Of a stretch of DNA of 64,000 nucleotides, positions 45,308 to 54,290 are shown in pieces. The DNA comes from an uncultured Alistipes sp. (GTDB taxonomy: Bacteria; Bacteroidota; Bacteroidia; Bacteroidales; Rikenellaceae). The translations under genes were made by a program, and so were the position numbers. Under the pieces are notes generated by a model. The model worked only from the letters and a program-made list of their open reading frames with translations, ran no database searches and had not been told where the DNA came from. The first letter of the stretch is position 1, and the number at the start of each line of letters is the position of its first letter. The stretch lies in NCBI GenBank assembly GCA_944321185.1, contig CALUKH010000005.1:1-64000 (forward strand), written 5' to 3'.

Positions 45308-45856
45308 ATGAAACGACTCTTGACCCTGACCGTGGTTGCAGCCATGCTGCTTGGTGCAACCTCCTGCAAGAAAGACAGGAATGACGCCGGGACCGATGAT
45401 CCGGCTGCCGCCTCCGGAACGATCCGCATCAACGACCGCAGCGAAACCATCCACGGCGTCTATTACCTCGAAGAACCGGCCGACATCGAGACCGGCAAGA
45501 CGGTCGGGATGCTGATTCTCGGGCCGGAAGGGGCTCCGGGAGCCGTCGAACCGGAATTCTACCTTTCGTTCGAACTCTCCGAGACGCTCTGCGGACAGAC
45601 GATCGATCTGTCGCACCCGCTCGATACGCAGACCCGTCCGCTGCCCTACCTTTACATAAGTGCACGCAACGGTTCGGAACGCTTCTCGGTCGACTACGAC
45701 GAAGACTCCATTGCGGAGGTGGTCACCGAAGGGTCGCTCACGGTGAACCGCGACGGCGACCGGTTCGACATCCGCATCTCGCTGGATTGCGCCGACGGGA
45801 ACAGCCTGCGCATGGAGTGGACCGGCTCGGCAGTCAGGCTGAACGCCCCATTGTGA
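45308..45856 (+). CDS. Lipoprotein of unknown function
   Basis: 182 residues. Lipoprotein signal MKRLLTLTVVAAMLLGATSC (Cys20), then KKD and an acidic linker. The mature part looks like a beta-sandwich: alternating hydrophobic strands (GTIRINDRSETIHGVYYLEE, FYLSFELSETLCGQTIDL, GSLTVNRDGDRFDIRISLDC, LRMEWTGSAVRL). It resembles unnamed Bacteroidales surface lipoproteins but I recognise no family. ATG 45308 is preferred over an upstream in-frame ATG at 45227, because the latter precedes the promoter. The gene is monocistronic and ends at a terminator. Confidence 0.75.
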   Translation: MKRLLTLTVVAAMLLGATSCKKDRNDAGTDDPAAASGTIRINDRSETIHGVYYLEEPADIETGKTVGMLILGPEGAPGAVEPEFYLSFELSETLCGQTIDLSHPLDTQTRPLPYLYISARNGSERFSVDYDEDSIAEVVTEGSLTVNRDGDRFDIRISLDCADGNSLRMEWTGSAVRLNAPL

Positions 45857-45896
45857 GAGGGTCGACCCGGCCATAACCGTCCGGATGAATTGCAAG

Positions 45897-45929
45897 GAAT
45901 CCCCGACGCCAGACCGGCATCGGGGATTC
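45897..45929 (+). terminator. Intrinsic terminator after the lipoprotein gene
   Basis: GAATCCCCGA (45897-45906) pairs perfectly with TCGGGGATTC (45920-45929), followed by a T/C-rich tract. Confidence 0.85.
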
Positions 45930-45987
45930 TCTTTCTCCTCTCGCGGGATCACCAACCGGGAATCCCGTCCATCGTGTCCCTGTGAAA

Positions 45988-46042
45988 CCCCATCTCCCGG
46001 GAAAACCCCATTCCTCGTGCCCCCATCTTCCGGGAAAACCCC
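45988..46042. repeat. 22-bp direct repeat near the oxyR 3' end
   Basis: CCCCATCT(C/T)CCGGGAAAA followed by CCCC occurs at 45988 and again at 46021 (33-bp period). It lies just downstream of oxyR. Confidence 0.6.
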
Positions 46043-46047
46043 GGCTT

Positions 46048-46950
46048 CTACGCCTGCTGGGTGGCGCCGACACTCGAAAGAATCGTGTCGGTCAGCGCCT
46101 TGATGATCGAACTCTTCACATAGGTGCGCCGCACCGCGATGGCAATCTTGCGCGACGTGGCACCCTTGCTCAGCGTCTTCAGCTGACTGCGGTGCTCGGG
46201 TGGAATGTACTCGATGGCCATTTCGGGGATGATCGTCAGACACGGCGTGCAGTCAACGATGCGCATCAGCGTGTCGAGCGACCCCGACTCGAACGAATAG
46301 TGCGACGGCATCGTCCGCCGCGCCTGGCACAACTCGATGATCTGATCGCGCATGCAGTTGCCCGGGCTCAGAATCACCAGATCCTTCAGATCGATATCCT
46401 CGATGCGGATATTCTGCCGCTCGTACAACGGATTCTCGGGCGACACGTAGGCATAGAAGCGGTCGTTGAAGAGCTCCTGCTCGAGGATCCCCTCGCCGCA
46501 CGTTCCGCTGGCCACCAGCGCCGCATCGATCCGGTCGCGCTTCAACGCCTCGACGATATCCGAGGTGATCATCTCCGAGATCTCCAGTTCGACCTTCGGG
46601 TAGTCGTGCACGAACGCCGGAATGAACTTGTGCAGCAGGTAGGGGGCAATGGTCGGGATGACCCCCAGACGCAGCTTACCGGCCGTTTCGCCCTTGAGTT
46701 CGGCCACCGCCTCGCGGATGCAGTTGTAGGCCTTGATCGTCTCCCGGGCCCGATCCAGCACCACCGCCCCCGCCTCGGTCGGGATCACGGGCTTCTTCGA
46801 ACGGTCGAGCAGCACCACGCCCAACTCCTCCTCCAGCGACTTGATCTGCATGCTCAACGACGGCTGCGTGACGAAACAATGCTCGGCGGCCTGCGAGAAA
46901 CTCCCGCAATTGGCCACCGCCAGCAGATATTCGAGTTGTATGATTGTCAT
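46048..46950 (-). CDS. oxyR: Hydrogen peroxide sensing regulator OxyR
   Basis: 300 residues, LysR family. Winged helix at about 1-60 (MTIIQLEYLLAVANCGSFSQAAEHCFVTQPSLSMQIKSLEEELG, split here), then the effector domain. In GNCMRDQIIELC the two redox cysteines fall at positions 199 and 208, the same numbering as the disulfide pair of E. coli OxyR. It therefore probably senses peroxide and controls oxidative-stress genes, which suits an aerotolerant anaerobe. It is divergent from trpS across a 114-nt gap; a degenerate -7 (TATCTTCG) lies 22 nt upstream. Confidence 0.94.
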   Translation of the reverse strand: MTIIQLEYLLAVANCGSFSQAAEHCFVTQPSLSMQIKSLEEELGVVLLDRSKKPVIPTEAGAVVLDRARETIKAYNCIREAVAELKGETAGKLRLGVIPTIAPYLLHKFIPAFVHDYPKVELEISEMITSDIVEALKRDRIDAALVASGTCGEGILEQELFNDRFYAYVSPENPLYERQNIRIEDIDLKDLVILSPGNCMRDQIIELCQARRTMPSHYSFESGSLDTLMRIVDCTPCLTIIPEMAIEYIPPEHRSQLKTLSKGATSRKIAIAVRRTYVKSSIIKALTDTILSSVGATQQA

Positions 46951-46972
46951 AAAATGCGTTTATTTTCCAGAA

Positions 46973-46980
46973 CGAAGATA
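46973..46980 (-). promoter_or_regulatory. Possible -7 element of oxyR
   Basis: Minus-strand TATCTTCG has one mismatch to TAnnTTTG, 22 nt before the ATG. The surrounding region is A/T-rich. Confidence 0.4.
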
Positions 46981-46989
46981 TAAAATTAA

Positions 46990-48195
<1,206 letters not shown>

Positions 48196-48208
48196 TCCGT
48201 CAGCCCGT

Positions 48209-49990
48209 ATGGAGATCCGCGCCGACCGTATCTACGCCGCCTTTCTGAGGCTGACCCGCAGACTCTCGAACCGCCAGATGATGATGCTTCTGGCGGTGGT
48301 GGTCGGTGCGCTCGCCGGACTGGGCACCTATCTCTTCGAGATACTGCTCTACGCGATCAAGACCGGTCTGACCAACTGGTTCCCCGTCGACAGCGCCCAT
48401 TTCCTCTTCCTGATCTACCCCGCCGTCGGCATCATCCTGGCCACGCTCTTCGTACGGTACGTCGTCCGCGACAACATCTCGGAAGGCGTTACGCGCGTGC
48501 TGTACGCCATGTCGAGCCGCAACTCCCGCATCGCCGCCCACAACTGCTGGACTTCGATCGTCGGTGGCGCCACCACCATCGGATTCGGCGGTTCGGTGGG
48601 TCCCGAGGCCCCGATCGTGCTGACCGGCGCCGCCATCGGCTCGAACATCAGCCGCCTGACCCGCCTCAACTACAAACACTCGACGCTGCTGCTCTGCTGC
48701 GGTGCCGGAGCCGCCCTGGCCGCCATCTTCAAGGCCCCGATCACGGGCGTGGTCTTCGTGCTGGAGATCCTGATGCTCGACATCACTGCCGCATCGGTCA
48801 TCCCGCTGCTCATCGCCTCGATCACCGCAACGACGATGGCCTTCATGCTGCGCGGCTTCGATCCCATTCTGGCCGTCACGCTGGCCCCCGAGGATGCCTT
48901 CGAACTGTGGCAGATCCCGTTATTCATCCTCCTCGGCGTGCTGTGCGGATTGATGGCCTGGTACTTCACCTCGATGAATGCCCGCATCGGAGGCTTCTTC
49001 AAGAAGCTCGACCGGCAGTACAAGAAGTGGATCTGGGGCGGTGCGATCCTCGGTATCCTGATCTTCGTCTTCCCGCCCCTGTACGGCGAAGGCTACGAGG
49101 GATTCACCTCGCTGATGCACGGCAACGCGCAGGAGCTGTTCGACAACTCGCTCTTCTACCGCTTCCGCGACATCGACTGGGTGGTCATCCTCTTCGTCAT
49201 CGCCACGATGTTCTTCAAGGTCATCGCCATGGCCTCGACCAATGCGGCCGGCGGCGTGGGCGGTACGTTCGCACCGTCGCTGTTCGTCGGAGCGTTTACG
49301 GGCGCTTCGCTGGCGCTGATCTGCAACTCGCTCTTCCACTGGGAGGTATCGATCGTCTCGTTCACGCTGGTCGGCATGGCCGGCGTCATGTCCGGGGTGA
49401 TGAACGCCCCGCTGACCTCGATCTTCCTCATCGCCGAACTCTCGAACGGGTACGGGCTCTTCATCCCGCTGATGATTACGGCCTGCATCTCGTTTGCCGT
49501 CGACTACTACCTCGACCCCGACTCGATCTACACCAAGCAGCTCCGCAAAAAAGGCGAACTGCTGACCCATGACAAGGATCAGTCGGTCTTCGTCTTCCTG
49601 AAGCTCGAGGATCTGATGGAGACCGACTTCCTGCGCATCAAGGAGAACATGACCCTGGGCGACATCGTCCACATCATCTCCACGGCCCGGCGCAACATCT
49701 TCCCGGTGATCGACAATTTCGGGCGTCTGCTGGGGGTGGTTCAGCTCGACGACCTGCGCGAGGACATGTTCAAGCCCGAAAAATACGGACGCCCGATCTC
49801 CTACTACATGATCCCGCCGCCGGACAAGATCCTCGAACACGAGGCCATCCAGGGCGTCATGGAGAAGTTCGAGGACAAGCATACGTGGATGCTGCCCGTC
49901 GTCGACAAGCAGAACCACTACCTGGGATTCATCTCCAAGTCGCGGATTCTGAACGCCTACCGCGAACAGCTGGTCAAAATCCAGCAGTAG
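48209..49990 (+). CDS. ClC-family chloride channel/transporter with CBS domains
   Basis: 593 residues. About 10-12 membrane helices with the ClC selectivity motifs: GGSVGPEAPIVLTGAAIGS, whose Glu is at the gating-glutamate position, GAALAAIFKAPITGVVFVLEI and GGVGGTFAPSLFVGAFTG. A cytoplasmic C-terminal pair of CBS domains (about 440-590; LEDLMETDFLRIKENMTLGDIV..., ISYYMIPPPDKILEHEAIQGVMEKF) probably binds nucleotides and gates the pore. It may be a channel or a proton antiporter; the sequence alone does not decide. It lies 13 nt after trpS. Confidence 0.94.
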   Translation: MEIRADRIYAAFLRLTRRLSNRQMMMLLAVVVGALAGLGTYLFEILLYAIKTGLTNWFPVDSAHFLFLIYPAVGIILATLFVRYVVRDNISEGVTRVLYAMSSRNSRIAAHNCWTSIVGGATTIGFGGSVGPEAPIVLTGAAIGSNISRLTRLNYKHSTLLLCCGAGAALAAIFKAPITGVVFVLEILMLDITAASVIPLLIASITATTMAFMLRGFDPILAVTLAPEDAFELWQIPLFILLGVLCGLMAWYFTSMNARIGGFFKKLDRQYKKWIWGGAILGILIFVFPPLYGEGYEGFTSLMHGNAQELFDNSLFYRFRDIDWVVILFVIATMFFKVIAMASTNAAGGVGGTFAPSLFVGAFTGASLALICNSLFHWEVSIVSFTLVGMAGVMSGVMNAPLTSIFLIAELSNGYGLFIPLMITACISFAVDYYLDPDSIYTKQLRKKGELLTHDKDQSVFVFLKLEDLMETDFLRIKENMTLGDIVHIISTARRNIFPVIDNFGRLLGVVQLDDLREDMFKPEKYGRPISYYMIPPPDKILEHEAIQGVMEKFEDKHTWMLPVVDKQNHYLGFISKSRILNAYREQLVKIQQ

Positions 49991-50151
49991 GAGGGACCGG
50001 AAAGCCGGATGGAGTGGGAATCGCGGAACAAAGCGGAATTCCGCAGCCTTCGGTCCGCCGGTTCTGCCCAAACCCTCATCGAGCATCGCGCCCCGTCCTA
50101 TTCCGCCCGCACCCCGAAACCAATTAACACCCGCTCAATATCGCATTTTCC

Positions 50152-50487
50152 ATGATCACGTTCGAAAAACCCTCGTGGGCCGATGAATTGGACTGCGCCG
50201 TCACGCTCTGCGATGCCGAAGGCACGGTCTGCTACCAGAACAACCGCTCCGTGGAGGTCAATGGCGACGTGAGGGGCCGCTCGCTCCTCCCCTGCCACAG
50301 CGACCGCTCGCGCGAAATCATCCGCCGACTGCTCGAAACCGGCGGCAGGAATGTCTATACGATCCAGAAAAAGGGCGTTCGCAAGCTTATCTACCAAACC
50401 ATCTGGCGTAACGAGGGGCAAATCGGCGGTCTGGTGGAGTTCTCGATGGAACTCCCCGAAGAGATGCCCCACTACATCCGGTCCTGA
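50152..50487 (+). CDS. Small stand-alone PAS-domain protein
   Basis: 111 residues forming one PAS-like domain (AVTLCDAEGTVCYQNNRSVE, then GRSLLPCHSDRSREIIRRLLETG and a beta hairpin YTIQKKGVRKLIYQTIWRNEGQIGGLVEFSMEL). There is no effector domain, so it must signal through a partner or bind a small ligand or heme. The conserved C/H in LLPCHSDRS could be a ligand site (inference). It lies 17 nt before the threonine-aldolase family gene and is probably co-transcribed with it. Confidence 0.82.
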   Translation: MITFEKPSWADELDCAVTLCDAEGTVCYQNNRSVEVNGDVRGRSLLPCHSDRSREIIRRLLETGGRNVYTIQKKGVRKLIYQTIWRNEGQIGGLVEFSMELPEEMPHYIRS

Positions 50488-50504
50488 TAAAACACACGCT
50501 GAAA

Positions 50505-51530
50505 ATGCTTCATTTCGATTGCGACTACATGGAGGGGGCCCATCCCGAAGTGATGCGGCGCCTCCTGGCCACCAACCTCGAACAGACCCCGGGCTACGGT
50601 TGCGACCCCTATACGGCCCATGCGCGGGAGTTGATCCGCCAGGCCTGCGATGCTCCGCAGGCCGAAGTCCACTTCCTCGTGGGCGGCACGCAGACCAATG
50701 CCACGGTAATCGACGGCCTGCTGCGCCGTCACGAAGGGGTACTGGCCGCCGAATCGGGCCACATCAACGTCCACGAAGCCGGTGCCATCGAGGCCGCCGG
50801 TCACAAGGTGCTCACCCTTCCGTCGCACGACGGCAAGGTCCATGCCTGCGACGTCGAACGATACCTCGAGGAGTTCTACGGCGATGAAACCTGGCCCCAC
50901 ATGGTCGCTCCGGGGATGCTCTACGTCTCGCACCCCACCGAATTCGGAACCTTGTACAGCCTCGAGGAGATGGAGGCGCTGCACGAGGTCTGCCAGCAGC
51001 ATGCCATTCCGCTCTACCTCGACGGAGCCCGTCTCTCCTACGCCCTGGCCTCAGAAAGCAACACGCTCACGCTGCACGACGTGGCCCGGCTGTGCGACGT
51101 CTTCTACATCGGCGGCACCAAAACCGGAGCTCTCTTCGGCGAAGCGGTCGTCGTCACGCGATCCGAACTGCTGCCGCACTTCTTCACCCTCATCAAGCAG
51201 CACGGCGCCCTGCTGGCCAAGGGACGACTGCTGGGTCTGCAGTTCGAGACGCTCTTTACGGACGATCTCTACCTGCGCATCGCCCGCCAGGCCGTCACGA
51301 CGGCCCTCAAGCTGAAGGAGGCGCTGCTTGCAAAGGGATACCGGCTCTTCATCGATTCGCCGACCAACCAGCAGTTCTTCGTCCTGCCGAACAGCGATAT
51401 TGACCGTCTGAGCAGCCATGCGACCTTCGAACTGTGGGGCCCGCGCGGCGAGACGGAATCCGTCGTGCGGTTCGTCACCAGCTGGGCCACCCAGGAGAGC
51501 CACATCGACGCCCTGATCGGGCATCTATAA
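50505..51530 (+). CDS. Threonine aldolase family PLP enzyme
   Basis: 341 residues, fold type I PLP enzyme of the beta-eliminating lyase/threonine aldolase family. Seen: CDYMEGAHPEVMRRL, GCDPYTAHARELIRQACDAP, FLVGGTQTNATVI, LAAESGHINVHEAGAIEAAGHKV, LYLDGARLSYAL and the PLP lysine in YIGGTKTGALFGEAVV. Members split L-threonine or allo-threonine into glycine and acetaldehyde; stereospecificity cannot be read here. It starts 17 nt after the PAS gene and ends at a strong terminator. Confidence 0.92.
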   Translation: MLHFDCDYMEGAHPEVMRRLLATNLEQTPGYGCDPYTAHARELIRQACDAPQAEVHFLVGGTQTNATVIDGLLRRHEGVLAAESGHINVHEAGAIEAAGHKVLTLPSHDGKVHACDVERYLEEFYGDETWPHMVAPGMLYVSHPTEFGTLYSLEEMEALHEVCQQHAIPLYLDGARLSYALASESNTLTLHDVARLCDVFYIGGTKTGALFGEAVVVTRSELLPHFFTLIKQHGALLAKGRLLGLQFETLFTDDLYLRIARQAVTTALKLKEALLAKGYRLFIDSPTNQQFFVLPNSDIDRLSSHATFELWGPRGETESVVRFVTSWATQESHIDALIGHL

Positions 51531-51546
51531 CCCTCTTTTCTGAGAC

Positions 51547-51590
51547 AAAAACGAGAGGTTTCCCACCCCGTGAGAAACCTCTCGTTTTGT
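51547..51590 (+). terminator. Strong intrinsic terminator
   Basis: AAAACGAGAGGTTTC (51548-51562) and GAAACCTCTCGTTTT (51574-51588) form a perfect 15-bp stem with an A-tract before and a T-tract within the 3' arm. It could act in both directions. Confidence 0.92.
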
Positions 51591-51657
51591 CGTTGCAACT
51601 TTACGGGCAACTCCTGCCCCTTCGGGTCCCCGGCATCTTCAGTCCCCTACTTCCTTC

Positions 51658-51729
51658 GGATCCCCGGCTCCTTCGAGCCCCGGGCGTCTTCGACCCCTAC
51701 TGGATCCCCGGCTCCTTCAGGCCCCGGGC
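51658..51729. repeat. 28-bp direct repeat upstream of the kdsD stop
   Basis: GGATCCCCGGCTCCTTC followed by (G/A)-rich and CCCCGGGC blocks occurs at 51658-51685 and 51702-51729. The 200-nt spacer around it is C-rich and holds no gene. Confidence 0.6.
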
Positions 51730-51791
51730 CTCCGGCTAACCCGCTCGGCTACTCGATCGATCGCACCTGACCGGCACCCCCGGCCGCCCGG

Positions 51792-52766
51792 TCAGAGCTT
51801 GATATCGTAGATCTGGATGACGCCCACCAGTTTGCCCGCCTCGTCCGTAACGAGCAGCGAAGTCACCTTGTTGCGCGTCATCATCTTCTCGGCCTCGATC
51901 AGCTTCTCGGTCGGAGCGATCGTCTTCGGATGCGGCGTGGCGATGTCCTTTGCCTTGATGTTGAAAAACTCACCCCGCAGGCGTTCCATGGCGCGGCGCA
52001 CGTCGCCGTCGGTCACGATGCCCTCAATGCGGTCGCCCTCGCAGATGACGATCAGTCCCAGGCCGCCCTTCGAGATGGCATGGATCATCTCCGTGGCCGG
52101 GCAGTCGGGCGCCACGACCGGCAGATCGTGATCCCGCATGACGTTGCCCACGGTCATCAGCAGCCGGCGCCCGAGGCTTCCGCCCGGATGCAGGCGTGCA
52201 AAATCAACGCTCGTAAAGCCTCGCTGCTGCATCAGCGAAACGGCCAGTGCATCACCCATGGCGATCTGCGCGGTGGTCGACGACGTCGGGGCCAGATGCA
52301 GAATGCAGGCCTCCTTCTCGACCCGCACGTTCAGATGCACGTCCGAGTTCTTGGCCAGCGCCGATTCGGGATTCCCCGTCATCGAAATCAGGTGGTTGCC
52401 GTTTGCATGGATGAACGGCACGATCTTCAGGATCTCGTCCGTCTCGCCCGAATAGGAGAGTGCCAGGATGATGTCCTCCTTCGAGATCATGCCCAGATCG
52501 CCGTGGAAGGCCTCACCCGGGTGGAGAAAGAAACTCGGCGTGCCGGTCGAAGCGAGCGTCGCGGCGATCTTGCGCCCCACGAGGCCCGATTTTCCCATGC
52601 CCGTCACGATGCACTTGCCGCGGCTGGCCAGGATCAGCTCCACGGCCCGCACGAACGAATCGTCCAACGACTCCTCCAGATGCTTGAGCGAGAGCATCTC
52701 CGTATGCAGTGCCTTACGGGCAACCGCCAGAATCTGAGTTTTTTCGGTATCGGTCATTTCTGTCAT
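51792..52766 (-). CDS. kdsD: Arabinose 5-phosphate isomerase
   Basis: 324 residues. An SIS domain (about 35-190; IVTGMGKSGLVGRKIAATLASTGTPSFFLHPGEAFHGDLG and LSYSGETDEI) is followed by two CBS domains (about 210-324). KdsD makes arabinose 5-phosphate, the first dedicated precursor of Kdo in the LPS core. The start overlaps the kdsA stop by 4 nt (ATGA), and the genes kdsB and kdsA upstream supply the next steps. Identification rests on the SIS-CBS-CBS architecture and the context. Confidence 0.95.
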   Translation of the reverse strand: MTEMTDTEKTQILAVARKALHTEMLSLKHLEESLDDSFVRAVELILASRGKCIVTGMGKSGLVGRKIAATLASTGTPSFFLHPGEAFHGDLGMISKEDIILALSYSGETDEILKIVPFIHANGNHLISMTGNPESALAKNSDVHLNVRVEKEACILHLAPTSSTTAQIAMGDALAVSLMQQRGFTSVDFARLHPGGSLGRRLLMTVGNVMRDHDLPVVAPDCPATEMIHAISKGGLGLIVICEGDRIEGIVTDGDVRRAMERLRGEFFNIKAKDIATPHPKTIAPTEKLIEAEKMMTRNKVTSLLVTDEAGKLVGVIQIYDIKL

Positions 52767-53509
52767 AACAAAGATTCGATCAAAGGTTCCAGATCATCGA
52801 GCCGCAGCATGTTGGCAGCATCGCTCAGTCCGCGGTCCGGATCGGGATGCACCTCGAAGAAGTAGCCCGTGGCACCGAACGCCCGGGCCGCATGCGCCAT
52901 GGCCGGGACGAATTCGCGGTTGCCGCCCGTCTTGCCGCCCGCGGCTCCGGGACGCTGCACCGAATGGGTGCAGTCCATGATGACAGTCGGTGCGATCTTC
53001 AGCATGTCGGGGATGTTGCGGAAATCGACCACCAGGTTGTTGTAACCGAACGAGTTGCCGCGTTCCGTCAGCCACACCTCCCGGGCACCCGCCTCGCGGG
53101 CCTTCTCGTAGGGGTAGCGCATGTCGGCCCCCGAAAGGAACTGCGCTTTCTTGATGTTCACCACCCGTCCGGTACGGGCCGCAGCCACCACCAGATCGGT
53201 CTGCCGGCACAGGAAGGCCGGAATCTGAATCACGTCAACCACTTCGCCCACCGGCGCCGCCTGCCACGATTCGTGGATGTCGGTCAGGAGCCGGAGCCCC
53301 CACTTCGCGCGTACGTCGGCGAGCATCTGAAGTCCCTTTTCGAGCCCCGGTCCGCGGAACGAGGCGATCGACGTACGGTTGGCCTTGTCGAACGAGGCCT
53401 TGAAGATGATCTGCGTGCCCAGGCGGCGATTGATGGCCACCAGCCGTTCGGCAACCGCATCGAGCAGTTCGGCCGATTCGATGACACAGGGTCCTGCGAT
53501 GAGTATCAT
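52763..53509 (-). CDS. kdsA: 3-deoxy-8-phosphooctulonate synthase
   Basis: 248 residues, slightly short for the family but complete. It condenses phosphoenolpyruvate and arabinose 5-phosphate to Kdo 8-phosphate. Seen: MILIAGPCVIES, QIIFKASFDKANRTSI, SFRGPGLEKGL, LLTDIHESWQAAPVGEVVDVIQIPAFLCRQ (split), VNIKKAQFLSGADM and EVHPDPDRGLSDAANML. ATG 53509 matches the usual start of the (beta/alpha)8 barrel. It lies 4 nt after kdsB and overlaps kdsD. Confidence 0.95.
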   Translation of the reverse strand: MILIAGPCVIESAELLDAVAERLVAINRRLGTQIIFKASFDKANRTSIASFRGPGLEKGLQMLADVRAKWGLRLLTDIHESWQAAPVGEVVDVIQIPAFLCRQTDLVVAAARTGRVVNIKKAQFLSGADMRYPYEKAREAGAREVWLTERGNSFGYNNLVVDFRNIPDMLKIAPTVIMDCTHSVQRPGAAGGKTGGNREFVPAMAHAARAFGATGYFFEVHPDPDRGLSDAANMLRLDDLEPLIESLL

Positions 53510-53513
53510 GGCG

Positions 53514-54284
53514 TCAATGGTTGAATTCGGGATGCTGTTTGAGGAACTCCTCGGCACGGGCCAGATCCTCCGGCGTGTCGATCCCCACGGTCTCGACCTG
53601 TGTGATGCCCACACCTATTTTATAACCGTTTTCGAGCCAGCGCAACTGTTCGAGCGATTCGGCCATCTCGAGCGGCGACTGCGGCAGCGAGGTCACCGCA
53701 CGCAGCACCTCCGCCCGGAAGGCATAGAGCCCGATGTGCTTGTAGAAGGTATGCCGCGAGAGCCACTCCTCGCGCGGAACGTTGCGCAGGTAGGGAATCA
53801 CCGACCGCGAGAAGTAGAGCGCCTGCGACCGTGCGTCGAGGACCACCTTCGGCGAATTGGGATTCTCCAGGGCGGCCAGTCCGTCGGCCTCGGTGAAGGG
53901 TTTGACCAGCGTGGCGATGTCCGTCGCGGGATCATCGAAGCAGCGTTTGACCGTCTCGAGCTGTTCGCGGCGGATGAAGGGTTCGTCGCCCTGCACGTTG
54001 ACCACCACGTCGTACGTGCGGCCCTGCTTGCAGTAGGCCTCCCAGCAGCGGTCCGTGCCGCTGCGGTGGGCCGTCGAGGTCATCTCGACCCGCCCGCCGA
54101 AGGCCCGTACCGCCTCGTAGATCCGTTCGTCGTCCGTAGCCACCACGGCGTCGTCCAGCACGCCGGCCACCTGTTCGTAGACCCGCTCGATGACGGGCTT
54201 GCCCCCCAGCCGGGCCAGCGGCTTGGCCGGGAAGCGCGTCGACGCGTAGCGCGCCGGAATGATTGCAATGAAGCTCCGCGACAT
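53514..54284 (-). CDS. kdsB: CMP-Kdo synthetase
   Basis: 256 residues. It activates Kdo with CTP for transfer to lipid A. Motifs: [35 protein letters not shown] (nucleotide loop), [44 protein letters not shown] and [12 protein letters not shown]. Together with kdsA and kdsD it completes most of the Kdo branch; only the Kdo 8-P phosphatase is missing here. It begins 6 nt after lon. Confidence 0.96.
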   Translation of the reverse strand: MSRSFIAIIPARYASTRFPAKPLARLGGKPVIERVYEQVAGVLDDAVVATDDERIYEAVRAFGGRVEMTSTAHRSGTDRCWEAYCKQGRTYDVVVNVQGDEPFIRREQLETVKRCFDDPATDIATLVKPFTEADGLAALENPNSPKVVLDARSQALYFSRSVIPYLRNVPREEWLSRHTFYKHIGLYAFRAEVLRAVTSLPQSPLEMAESLEQLRWLENGYKIGVGITQVETVGIDTPEDLARAEEFLKQHPEFNH

Positions 54285-54290
54285 GGTTTT

